A stretch of 64,000 nucleotides of DNA from Boesenbergia rotunda (GCA_024364735.1 JAGFNQ010007663.1:32186-96185); one strand, 5' to 3'; numbered from the stretch's first letter, positions 1 through 9,563 are shown. A program made the numbers and translations. Notes: generated by a model not told the origin, from the letters alone.

Positions 1-482
1 TTGAAGAGAAATCTGATCTCTTTGAGTATTCTTGATTCTAAAGGGTACAAGTACACTGGTGAAGGTAGAGCTGTGAAGATCTATAAAGGGTCTTTTGTTA
101 TGATGAAGGGACTAAGGAGAACCGCCGATTTATATGTTCTGCAGGGATCCACAGTAATAGGTGATGTTGCCGTCACAAGGTCGTCTATGTCTGATTCTGA
201 TGTTACAAGACTTTGGCATATGCGTTTGGGTCATATGAGTGAGAATGACATGGTTGAATTAGCAAGAGATGACTCCTTGATGGTCAAAATATTACAAAGC
301 TAAAGTTCCGCGAGCACGGTATTTTTGACAAGCATAAAAGAGTCAAGTTCTCAATTGGCATTCATAACATAAAGGGTATACTAGACTACATTCACTCTGA
401 TTTGTGGGGGCCTTCTAGAGTACCATCTAAAGGTGGTGCGCTCTATATGTTGACTATTATTGATGATTTCTCAAGAAAAGTT
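1..482 (+). pseudogene. TNT1/Tork-like Ty1/copia pol fragment: GAG-pre-integrase and start of integrase
   Basis: Copia polyprotein entering from the left edge. It reads the GAG-pre-integrase module (KRNLISL, then a YVLQGSTV stretch, then LWHMRLGHMS with the two His of the integrase HHCC finger) and, after a +1 frameshift near 275-285, the integrase start (YIHSDLWGPSR with the first catalytic Asp, then TIIDDFSRKV). Where the family has CxxC after the two His, this copy reads REHG, so both finger cysteines are gone. The reading frame stops exactly where a solo LTR entered (TSD AAGTT at 478-482) and resumes at 9823. Clade assignment to Tork/TNT1 is from family knowledge. It is non-functional. 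Confidence 0.9.
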
Positions 483-987
483 TGTAGGACCGGTGCCGTT
501 GATAGGGGGGGGGTGAATATTGACTCAGAAATCTTCGCGGTAAATCGTAAACTTTCGATCGTTCTAATCAAAGCATTAGTAGCACAGCGGAAAAGTAAAA
601 CAGAAAAATAAAAGACAACACAGCGCACGCGGGATTTTTTACTTGGTTCCCAACCCCCCAGGGTCAGTACATCCAAGGCTTAAGCACGGGAACACCCGTC
701 CACTAATGGTCTCCTTTCCGGACTTTCCGGAGGCGGAGAAACCCGTCTTACAGTGCAGAAGTTACAATAAAAAGTATAGCAAATTGAGTGCGGAATAATA
801 AAAGCAAACCGAACAAAACAGGATTTGAAACTCGGCCGATCTGGATCTCCGAAGTGCCGCGCACTTCCTCCTGGAGCCTCCCAGTCGTAGAGCCTCGTCT
901 TTAGCACTTTTTCGTCAGTCAGAAAGCTCAGAATAGTTCTTGGAAGTTGTGTCTGAAGCTGAGGGGTTGAAGCCCCTTTTATAGGCT

Positions 988-1115
988 TCATTTGGGCGCC
1001 TGTGTTGATGGGGGCGCCCTATAGGGCTTGGTCAAACCTTATCTCCGCGCCGAACTTGTCGCAGCTGATAAAACCTTTGACCAGGGCGCCCTGGACCTCC
1101 CAGGCGCCTGACTGA
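988..1115. repeat. GGCGCC dyad cluster in S1 (left part)
   Basis: Short inverted repeats built on GGCGCC: GGGCGCCTG...GGGGGCGCCC (about 991-1019) and AGGGCGCCCTGG...CCAGGCGCCTG (about 1083-1112). The same word recurs in the S1 segment after TR1 (6722-6868). Confidence 0.75.
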
Positions 1116-1156
1116 AAGCTTATCTCTGCTTCAAACTCGCAGCAGCAAATACAGCT

Positions 1157-2067
1157 TGTTGGAGCAATCGACCCTAAGATGGTCCGGTGTGACCATAGGT
1201 TTTGATGTTTGGGCAAAGGGTTTAAGTTAGGTTTACCCTTGTGTATTTGATATGCGTATGTTGAGTGTGCAGGTTGTACAGGTACGCATATGGACTTGAC
1301 TGGACGGCCTCAGTACGGTGAAGGATAGCATGGAGGCAAGCTGGAGGCTTGCGTGCGCATCCGAGGGTCCTTGGAGAGCAGGGACGATGAGCTGATGGGC
1401 ACGGACTTCGAGGCGTACGTGAAGGGTGGCATGGAGGCAAACTAGAGGTTTGCGTGCGCATCCGAGGGACGAGGGCCGAAGATGAAGAGGGCGCAAAGGC
1501 AACAGTCGAGGCTGCGGAGGAGGAGTCAGTCGAGTCGTGAGGATCGAGTGCTGTGTGAATGTACTCGGGAAAGGGTTCAGCTAGGGACCAGTCGATTGCC
1601 CTGGGGGCAGTCGACTGGTAGGTGGCTGGTGAGCTGGCAAATTCGAACGTTGGGAGTGTCAACGGTCGAATTTGGCTGGCACCGGTCGACTGCCCTGGGG
1701 GCAGTCGACTGGTAGCGAGAAATCAGCCCCGAGTACTATTTAAAGAGGACGTCGTGGTGGCTGAGTTTCTTGACGAAACTTGTCTTGGTTAAGGGCAAGT
1801 TAGTAGTCTTCGTGTCCAGAGCTTTGGTTGGTGTTGTGGTGAGGTTTCTCCACCCATAAGGAGCGACACGTGATAGCCGGAGGTTATCCGGGGAATGATC
1901 CACCGACGGATTGTTGGATTAGTCACCCGGCCGGGGTGGATACCAACTAAATACGGTTTGTTAGCGTTGTTTTTGTATATTCCGCTGTGCTACTAACAAC
2001 GCAGGAACAAGGGGGTTTGGAAAACCGCTATTCACCCCGCCTCTAGCCGACGGAATCGATCCTAACA
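1157..2067 (+). repeat. TR1 5' LTR
   Basis: A 911 bp LTR starting TGTTGGAGC and ending TCCTAACA. It contains two CAGTCGACTG-type dyad blocks (about 1588-1620 and 1683-1714), a TATTTAAAG TATA-like box at about 1737, and an R/U5-like stretch (GGTTTCTCCACCC, AAGGAG, CTATTCACCCC) shared with the SIRE-like LTRs of D and E. Minus-strand ORFs here are chance readings of repeats. Confidence 0.93.
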
Positions 2068-2069
2068 TT

Positions 2070-2081
2070 TGGTATCAGAGC
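2070..2081 (+). other. TR1 primer-binding site
   Basis: TGGTATCAGAGC, complementary to the 3' end of plant initiator tRNA-Met, starts 3 bases after the 5' LTR end. It marks where minus-strand cDNA synthesis would begin. Confidence 0.93.
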
Positions 2082-2136
2082 AAGGACTGCTCTTGATCGG
2101 ACTAACCGCCGAGAGAGTACACGCTAGAGGAGAAGA

Positions 2137-3753
2137 ATGATGGAAGACAAACTTGGGGACAACATCTACGCTCCGCCGGCCTACGACCATGAAGACTTCG
2201 GGTATTGGAAGTCACGGATGGAGACGTGGTTCGCGATGGAGTGGGAACAAATGATTGCGCTTGAAGAGCCATATGAGACTCCAAAGGATAAGCATGGGAA
2301 GAGGCTTAGGCCTAGATATTGGAGTCAAGAACAACAAGATCTTTCTAGAGCAAACGAAAAGGTAATTAGTGTTTTAAGCAATGTTTTGCCTAATAATATT
2401 TTGAGTTGTGTAGGAAAATACGAAAATGCGCACGACCTATGGAGAAAGATAAAAGAATATCATGAAAATCCTACACAAATTCAAAAGCCTGAAGAAGTGT
2501 CAACCTCTTCAAGAGAGGTGGAGGAGCTAAGTGAAAGATCGTCAACCTCCTCAAGAGAAGAAGAGGAAGAGGTCTCCACCTCAAGGATTGAGGGGGAGGA
2601 AAGACGCTCAATTACACAAGATCAAGAGGAGGAATCTACATCATCGAAGGTTGAAGAAGTCAACCTAGCCTCTACCTCCACTTCCACCAAAGCCAAGAGA
2701 AAAGAGCACATCACATGTTTTGGTTGCAACGAAAAGGGGCATTACAAGGACAAGTGTCCGAAAGGTAAAATGGAGGTAAAATCTAAACCAATGTCAATTC
2801 CGTTTAAATCTAACGTGAAGTGTAGGATTGGAGAAGCCCACGAGAAAAGAAAGAAAATCCGATGTTTTACATGTGGAGAGATGGGGCACTTTCACACCAA
2901 GTGTCCTAGAAAAGGTGAACTAAAGAAGGTGGAAAATCTAAGAAGATGGGAAAAAGAAGAAAGAAGGAAGAGAAGAAGCTCACAACAAGGAAGGACTACA
3001 AGGGTAAGAGAGGTACCCTCTAACCCTAGTTTAAAAAGAAATTTGATTTCAAGTTCTTCTTTACATTTCAAAAATCATGTTAATTACCCACCCATGCATG
3101 CTAGAACTCATGAGAATTGTTTATTTGTGCATAGTCATGGATTTAAGTACAGTGATAGGACTAAAGGTAACAAGATAGATCATAACCCTAAGAAAAGCAT
3201 GCATCATGATAGACCTAAGACTTGGGTACCTAAGGATCAAGGCATTGACCCCAAGAAGGGGAGACAAATGCCTAAGAAAATGGATAGGTCTAGGAATGCT
3301 CAAAGTGGACATATGAAATCCAAGGTTAGAGGGCTAAAAAGGGAAAATCAAGCCTTGAGGGCAAGACTTGATACATTAGAAAAAGCTCTAGAAAGATTCA
3401 CTGTTGGATCTAAGGGCTTAGACATGGTGTTGGGTAGCATCAAACCCAACTATGATAGATCGGGATTGGGGTACCGATCTAAGACCTCCAAGGGCAATGG
3501 AAAGAAGCATGTTGGGAAAACATACAATCATAGTAAGGAGGGAAAGTCCAAGGATGACAAGGGAATGCCATCCAAAGGTAAAAAGAATGACCTAACCAAG
3601 GACAAGGTGTCCAAGGTTAAAAAGGTCAATTTTATAGATCAAGAGTCACCGGTGGCACACCGGTGTGGTCTAGTGTGGATGGAGTCACCTAGGGAGGTGG
3701 CTAAGGCTAAGAGCTCAAGGGGGAGCTCTAGGAGCCTTTGGGGTCCATGGTAA
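2137..3753 (+). CDS. Derived mini-Gag of the gag-only family
   Basis: A single open frame of 538 residues with the first ATG (ATGATG) 55 bases after the PBS. Residues about 15-110 align by eye with the N-terminal half of copia Gag (YWKSRMETWF, then NAHDLWRKIKEYHENP). The second half of the capsid-like UBN2 region, present in the Gags of D and E, is absent: the sequence goes straight to a Ser/Glu-rich acidic stretch (about 115-185). Two CCHC zinc knuckles follow, C194-C197-H202-C207 and C243-C246-H251-C256, then a basic stretch, a coiled-coil-like heptad region at about 393-421, and a Lys-rich tail. No protease motif follows. The presumed role is RNA binding and particle assembly. Uninterrupted length suggests recent function or selection. 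Confidence 0.88.
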   Translation: MMEDKLGDNIYAPPAYDHEDFGYWKSRMETWFAMEWEQMIALEEPYETPKDKHGKRLRPRYWSQEQQDLSRANEKVISVLSNVLPNNILSCVGKYENAHDLWRKIKEYHENPTQIQKPEEVSTSSREVEELSERSSTSSREEEEEVSTSRIEGEERRSITQDQEEESTSSKVEEVNLASTSTSTKAKRKEHITCFGCNEKGHYKDKCPKGKMEVKSKPMSIPFKSNVKCRIGEAHEKRKKIRCFTCGEMGHFHTKCPRKGELKKVENLRRWEKEERRKRRSSQQGRTTRVREVPSNPSLKRNLISSSSLHFKNHVNYPPMHARTHENCLFVHSHGFKYSDRTKGNKIDHNPKKSMHHDRPKTWVPKDQGIDPKKGRQMPKKMDRSRNAQSGHMKSKVRGLKRENQALRARLDTLEKALERFTVGSKGLDMVLGSIKPNYDRSGLGYRSKTSKGNGKKHVGKTYNHSKEGKSKDDKGMPSKGKKNDLTKDKVSKVKKVNFIDQESPVAHRCGLVWMESPREVAKAKSSRGSSRSLWGPW

Positions 3754-5795
3754 ATGGATCTCAAAAGTTTCTCCCTTAGAAAATTAGATGAAATATGCCA
3801 AAAGGGATTGGAAGACTTAGGTAAGTCTTAATCCTAGATTTTGACACATTAAAAGGAGAATTTAAGGGGGAAAAGATGAAAAAGGAGAGTTAATTGATAA
3901 AATTGAGGTTTAATGATGGAACACCATATAATTCAATGATATAAATGAGTTGTGATCAAGGAGAAGAGGATGCATTGAAGAGAAGTGAGAATTAGCACTT
4001 TTAGGATGAGTTTAATTGATACACTTTAGAGAGATTTGAGTTTCGTGCCAATCTTGGGATCCGGAGTACATGTATTTGGAAATATATTTTTCCCAAGTAG
4101 ATATTGGCTTCACAAATCTCCCCACGAAATTTCATAATTTTTGGAGATTTGTAGAATTATTTATGGATTACTGAATTTGGACTGAAAAACCTGAAAATCA
4201 AGTATCAGTCGACTGGCCTGGGGGCAGTCGACTGGTCTCAAGCCCAGAAACATTCTGTGAGTTTTGGGAGTCGACTGCCCCAGGGGCAGTCGACTGGTTT
4301 GTAAACTGAAATTGAAAATAAGAATGTTGGCTAATCAGAAATTGCAAACTTGGTTATGGGATATGGTTTAGGATTAAAATTCTTGGTTATGATTTCACAT
4401 TCCTTGAATAAAGTGTTATCCCATGATTTGATAAGAATTTATTGGAATTATGGATAAACCTTAGAGTTGAAGACAATTCCTTATGTCAATTTGAAAGGGT
4501 TAGAAGAAGCAAACACAAGGAATAATGACTTGATTTCAAAATGCCAAATCTTTTAAGGAATTTAGATGTGTACCAAAAGTCAAACACACTTGATATTTTC
4601 ATGATATCATAGTTTTCTAGGAGTGGGTATATCCGAGCAAGTGTGTTTGCAAACTTTAAAATATTTTAGAGTGTTGTTGAGTTTTTTTTGGCACTAAGGG
4701 GAAGGTTGCTTGGGAGCAAGCCTTAATGGTGTCCAAAAGGGGAAGAACTCGGATGTTGGGTTGGGGATAACTCAACATGGTGTTTAGGAGGTTAAGTTGG
4801 GTAGAACTTGACCTGGGAAAAATGAAAATTGGGAGAAGGCATGGGTTAAGGGGGAGGTTGTCTCCTATTTGCCTTAATTTTCATAAGAAAACTTTTGGGT
4901 TTTGTACCAAACTTGGGAATGGGGATAGATACATGGTGAAATGTATTTTTCCCAAGTAGGTATGGGTACCACAAAGTTCTCCACGAAATTTGGGAATTTT
5001 TGGAGATTTGTGAAATTTCTGGCGCGTTTCTGAAATTCGGCCAGAAAACTAATTATCAGAGTATCAGTCGACTGCCCTAGGGACAGTCGACTGGTCAGGG
5101 CTGGTGTGGGTATCCAGCACCTGACTTGGGTCCGAATGATTGATAACAAGTGTATGGGGGGTTAGTACACTGTGTTTAGGACCATTGAGGGTTTAAAGAA
5201 CCAATAATTGGGATATTATTGGAGTCTTTATGATGTATGGAAAAGGGGGAGAAGTTTGGGTTTAAGTTGGGAAACTAAACTTACTTTTGCTAGAAACCCT
5301 AGGTTTAGGGTGAGCTGAGATTAAAGGGGAGCATGGTCATGGTTGCTCCATTCTTGGCATAAGGGGAACCTTGGAGAGGTTTTTAAAAAGCCTTTGTAAG
5401 TCCAGTATAAGGGGGAGCTTGGGAGAAGCTTTAAAAAGCCCGGTTTGGTAGAAAATCCTAACTTGGAGGGTTAGGTGGGAAAAGTCCTAGCTCGGAGGGC
5501 TAGGTGTTGGAAAATCCTAACTTGGAGGGTTAGGTGGTAAAAGTCCTAGCTCGCCGAGCTAGGTGTTGGAAAATCCTAACTTGGAGGGTTAGGTGGTGAA
5601 AATCCTAGCTTGGAGGGCTAGGTGTGGGAAAATCCTAACTTGGAGGGTTAGGTGGTGAAAATCCTAACTTTGAGGGTTAGGTGTGGGATGCCTTGGGATA
5701 GGATCCAGTTATGCATTGCATATGCATTCATTTAGCATGGTTTTTGTTATTTACTACTATCTTGCTTTCCTAACTTAAACGGATTGCCAAACATC
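3754..5795 (+). other. TR1 non-coding internal region with two diverged copies of a module
   Basis: About 2 kb with no credible ORF. Two diverged direct copies of a module occur at about 4030-4300 and 4890-5100: each has ATTTTTCCCAAGTAG, then CTCC-CACGAAATTT, TTTTTGGAGATTTGT, and ends in a CAGTCGACTG dyad block. A minisatellite follows at 5448-5690. The same module appears in element C at about 60820-61010. The region occupies the place where an autonomous element would carry pol. Confidence 0.75.
5448..5690 (+). repeat. TR1 minisatellite of alternating CCTAAC / CCTAGC units
   Basis: About eight units of roughly 30 bp alternate AAAATCCTAACTTGGAGGG-TTAGGTG and AAAGTCCTAGCTCGGAGGG-CTAGGTG. Each unit is a small imperfect hairpin (CCTAAC...GTTAGG or CCTAGC...CTAGG). 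The same units, in the same sense relative to transcription, occur inside the LTR U3 of the SIRE-like elements (16395-16620 and 44955-45495 on the minus strand). Confidence 0.88.
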
Positions 5796-5809
5796 AAAAA
5801 GGGGGAGAT
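5794..5809 (+). other. TR1 polypurine tract
   Basis: ATCAAAAAGGGGGAGAT directly abuts the 3' LTR TGTTGG, the expected plus-strand primer site. The core AAAAAGGGGGAGAT is identical to the PPT of element E read on the minus strand (16736-16749). Confidence 0.9.
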
Positions 5810-6710
5810 TGTTGGAGCAATCGGCCCTAAGATGGTCCGGTGTGACCATAGGTTTTGATGTTTGGGCAAAGGGTTTAAGTTAGGTTTACCCTTGTGTATT
5901 TGATATGCGTATGTTGAGTGTGCAGGCTGTACAGGTACGCATATGGACTTGACTGGACGACCTCAGTACGGTGAAGGATGGCATGGAGGCAAGCTGGAGG
6001 CTTGCGTGCGCATTCGAGGTCCTTGGAGAGCAGGGACGATGAGCTGATGGGCGCGGACTTCGAGGCGTACGTGAAGGGTGGCATGGAGGTAAACTAGAGG
6101 TTTGCGTGCGCATCCGAGGGACGAGGGCCGAAGATGAAGAGGGCGCAAAGGCAACAGTCGAGGCTGCGGAGGAGGAGTCAGTCGAGTCGTGAGGATCGAG
6201 TGCTGTGTGAATGTACTCGGGAAAGGGTTCAGCTAGGGACCAGTCGACTGCCTTGGGGGCAGTCGACTGGTAGGTGGCTGGTGAGCTGGCAAATTCGAAC
6301 GTTGGGAGTGTCAACGGTCGAATTTGGCTGGCACCAGTCGACTGGTAGCGAGAAATCAGCCCCGAGTCCTATTTAAAGAGGACGTCGTGGTGGCTGAGTT
6401 TTTTGACGAAACTTGTCTTGGTTAAGGGCAAGTTAGTAGTCTTCGTGTCCAGAGCTTTGGTTGGTGTTGTGGTGAGGTTTCTCCACCCACAAGGAGCGAC
6501 ACGTGATAGCCGGAGGTTATCCGGGGAGTGATCCACCGACGGATTGTTGGATTAGTCACCCGGCCGGGGTGGATACCAAATAAATACGGTTTGTTAGCGT
6601 TGTTTTTGTTTGTTTTTGTATATTCCGCTGTGCTACTAACAACGCAGGAACAAGGGGGTTTGGAAAACCGCTATTCACCCCCCCTCTAGCGGACGGAATC
6701 GATCCTAACA
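5810..6710 (+). repeat. TR1 3' LTR
   Basis: A 901 bp partner of the 5' LTR. Relative to it, this LTR lacks 19 bp in the second dyad block (one half-palindrome plus spacer) and has an extra 'tgtttgtttttg'-type insertion near 6605. It ends TCCTAACA followed by TSD CAGCT. Confidence 0.93.
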
Positions 6711-6715
6711 CAGCT

Positions 6716-7047
6716 TTCAACTTGGGCGCCTGTATCATCCCGGGCGCCTGAATGGAAGCCTGTTCTGCTTTCTTCGACTAACACCTTTTTTTTCTTCTTT
6801 GAGTTAAGCGCCCCTGTTGATGGGGGCGCCTGACTCCATTGGGGCGCCCCCATTGATGGGGGCGCCTAGGGCCTTTTCTTTTCAGCCTTTTGCCTGCTTT
6901 GTCTCCACTTTTAGGTAGCTGCAAGATACATGAATACAAGGCAAATACACATACAATCTTAGCCTTAATGAGTTGGTTCTAACTTCGGATTTCCACGAAA
7001 CCCTAGGTCGAACCGACGCAAGTTCCCACCCCCGAGAACGCGTCTTT
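6716..7047 (-). repeat. S1 LTR segment with GGCGCC dyads
   Basis: Continuation of solo LTR S1 between TR1 and X1. It contains GGGCGCCTG...CCCGGGCGCCTG (about 6724-6751) and GGGGCGCCCCCATTGATGGG-GGCGCC (about 6841-6867), the same word as at 988-1115. No gene is seen. Confidence 0.75.
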
Positions 7048-9316
7048 TGTTAGTGATATGAGAGAAGTGTCCTAAGGCAATCGCCTTATGATTGTAAACA
7101 TTTATTTTAATAAATGATAATTCACTATTTGAGTATACATGTTAGTGTATTTGATTGAGATCTTAAACTCATCTACTGAATGTCCGCAATACAATTCACA
7201 GCATAAGAGAATGTGTGATGGGATCACAACTAGTGATTATCTCTATATGTGCAATTGTGAAGTATTGAAATTATCCCTAGTCGATGAATTGATAAAAACG
7301 GACACTATCAATTCTGTTGAGACTAGCATGGGTTATTCTCTAATCAGCTGATTCTCACTGGCTGGTGACATTGGGATGTCCGGAGATAAACATGGATGCT
7401 AGTTAAGGGAACTAGTTCATTGGAGTGACTAGCTATAAGACTTCATATGGTTATCTATATAGATATGTCAATGAAGTTCTTACTGCAGCTTAAGTGCGAT
7501 GTTCCTTTGACTTGCGTTGTTCAAGTCATCTTGGTCATGGAGACTTATACTTTAACATCTTAAGCAAGCATCTCCAAGGAGGTGTGGACCCAGGATGATT
7601 GGGTATGAGTCGAAGTGTCCGAAAATATTTGAACAGCCTACAAAGGATTCACCACTCCTTGCGAGGAGATGTATACCCAGGCCTATCGTCGGATTGTTAC
7701 TCAAAACCTCTGGCCAGAGTATATCATGTTTAGAGTGCGAGTCTCTTAAATACATGAGAGTAATTAGAAATCCAAAGGACGAGAAAGACATTACTTGGGC
7801 TAGGTGTGACGTAGTCAGTCTAGTGGGGACTGACACAAACAGACCATGTCCTGAACCAAGTGGGTATAAGATGGTGAAGGGAATGGGGCACGATTCATTA
7901 GAGCTGCTGAAGGGTTTCAGAATTACTTCTGAGGTCAACCGTTGATCTTTCGATTAATTGGGGGTCATGATGTACTACTAGGTGTCACTCATGATCGTTC
8001 TATAATTAGTTGATTATAGACGGCCAACATAAATCGAAAGCCTATTTAGTCACACGCACTACGAGTAATCCGAGGGATTTAAAACGAGTTGAAAATTGGA
8101 TTTTCTGATCAAGAGAAATAAGTCGAATCTGAATTTATCAGAGGCGCAATGGAAGCTAAAATTGGCTAAGTCTTTTGAAGGCTTTTGGGCGAATTAAATG
8201 AGTTTAATTCGCGGCGGTTCGGCTCGGTTTTGGCCGACCAAAGAGGGTGCCAAGCCCCTTGGGTTGGCCGGCCACATTAAAGGGAGAAAACCATTTTATT
8301 TGGTTTAATTAATAAAATAGATCTAGCGAGATTTATTTTATAAATTATGGATAAATAAATTTGTATAAAGAAATTTATATAAATAAATTTATAGAAATTT
8401 ATTCTTTTTATGGAAGTTAAAATAATCCATGAATTGGTTTATTTTAATTTTATAAAATCAATTATGAATTGATTTTTCCATAATAAGAAAGTTTATAAAT
8501 TTATTATAAAATTTATTCCATAATTTATAGGAGAGAGAAGAATTTGTTTTATTATAAATTAGTTATAATAAAACTAGGCATAATGGAATAAGTCATAAGA
8601 AATTTTATAAGATAAAATTCTTATAACTAATTCCGTTAATTCCGTTAAAAAGAGACTTGGCAAGGGAGAAGCAACTATATAAGGAACCAAAGGGAAGCCT
8701 TTAATTCCAATGAATAATTGATAGAGATTAATTATTCTCTCCCTCTCTCTCTTATTCTCTTCTCCTTCTCCCTCCCATCTAGGGCCGGCGCCCAACCTAG
8801 ATCTCCTAGGGCCGGCGCACCTTCATTGTTCTCCAAGGAGTTGGCGTGAGCAATCTACACCAAGGAGAAGCCAACCAAGAAGAAGAAGAAGCGGATCACA
8901 TCTTCTTTCTTCACGGAATTCGATTCCGTTTCTCGGGTGGTTAGTTTCCTATCTTTTCTCTTGTTCTTCTAGTTGTGCCTTCCGAGAATCTAGTAGTTCT
9001 CGTCGGCACAAAATTCGTGACTTTGCGAAGTCATCCCGAAGAGAACTCGGCGTGGACGCGAATAGATGCGGAGCTTCCAAGGGACGCTACGGTTGGATCT
9101 CGTCCCTTACTTCGAGTTACGAGAGGTACTTAGTAAATTAGTTTACTTTTTCCGCAAAGTTTTATTTTATGATTATGTCAACACATCATAAGGTTGCATG
9201 CTAGATACGTGGTTAAAATAATTTAGGAAATTATTTTATGCTAATTCTTCCGCTGCACGTAAAAATTTAAAATTTTACGAACCCGTATCCTTGTCGACAT
9301 GCACCCGGTCCCAACA
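7048..9316 (+). mobile_element. X1: 2.3 kb solo LTR of family X
   Basis: Starts TGTTAGTGATATG, ends CCGGTCCCAACA, and has perfect 5 bp TSDs TCTTT (7043-7047 and 9317-9321). Three more copies occur in the window (42165, 46243, 61792). None has internal retroelement coding; short ORFs (7139-7351, 7595-7945) recur only as part of the repeat. An AT-rich stretch (8280-8580), a TATA box at about 8676 and an A/G-C-rich U5-like end fit an LTR read left to right. No PBS or PPT flanks it, so it is a solo LTR. The parent clade is not identified. Confidence 0.88.
8676..8684 (+). promoter_or_regulatory. TATA box of LTR X1
   Basis: TATATAAGG, followed by a CT-rich tract (about 8737-8775). The same box is conserved in X2 (reverse strand, about 42801) and X3 (about 49976), supporting a Pol II promoter in the LTR. 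Confidence 0.6.
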
Positions 9317-9563
9317 TCTTTCACCTACTCCTTTCAGAAGACGGTTGCCACCCCGTCCTTCGGGTGGACTTTTGCTTAGCCTCCGATACTCTCGGATCTC
9401 GAGATGTCCGAACCCTGACCCATCTCTACTTTTTTCCTTAGTCATCGCTCAGCTAAGTTGCTCAGTCCCTCGGACCAAGACTTCGTGCCCAAACCCTAGG
9501 TCCAGGACTTCGGTGCCCAACCCTCGGCCAGGTCTTCGTGCTTGACTTCCACCATCAGGACTT

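Larger units (their letters stand above)
1157..6710 (+). mobile_element. TR1: complete gag-only (non-autonomous) copia-type LTR retrotransposon
   Basis: A full element of 5,554 bp with two LTRs (1157-2067 and 5810-6710), a PBS, one gag ORF, a 2 kb non-coding stretch and a PPT, flanked by perfect 5 bp TSDs CAGCT (1152-1156 and 6711-6715). No protease, integrase, RT or RNase H is present in any frame of the internal region (2068-5809). By eye the two LTRs differ by roughly 15-20 substitutions plus two small indels, suggesting a fairly young insertion. It sits inside solo LTR S1. Structure matches the TR-GAG class of non-autonomous plant retrotransposons; relatives A and C lie at 36156 and 57638. 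Confidence 0.95.

Noticed and set aside
1222..1662. Minus-strand ORF of 146 residues in the TR1 5' LTR (repeated at 5886-6314)
   Set aside because: It lies wholly within the LTR, is Ser/Pro-rich from repeat translation, overlaps other equally long frames and is not conserved as protein in A and C.
2068..2100. tRNA gene at the primer-binding sites
   Set aside because: Only the 12-base complement to the tRNA 3' end is present, directly after LTR ends; no cloverleaf.
7595..7945. 116-residue ORF in X1 that recurs in X3 and, reversed, in X2 and X4
   Set aside because: It recurs because the LTR recurs; overlapping frames on both strands are equally open and there are frame differences between copies.
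7048..9316. Family X as a Helitron or large MITE
   Set aside because: TG...CA ends, 5 bp target duplications and an LTR-like TATA arrangement fit an LTR; there are no TIRs and no CTRR end.
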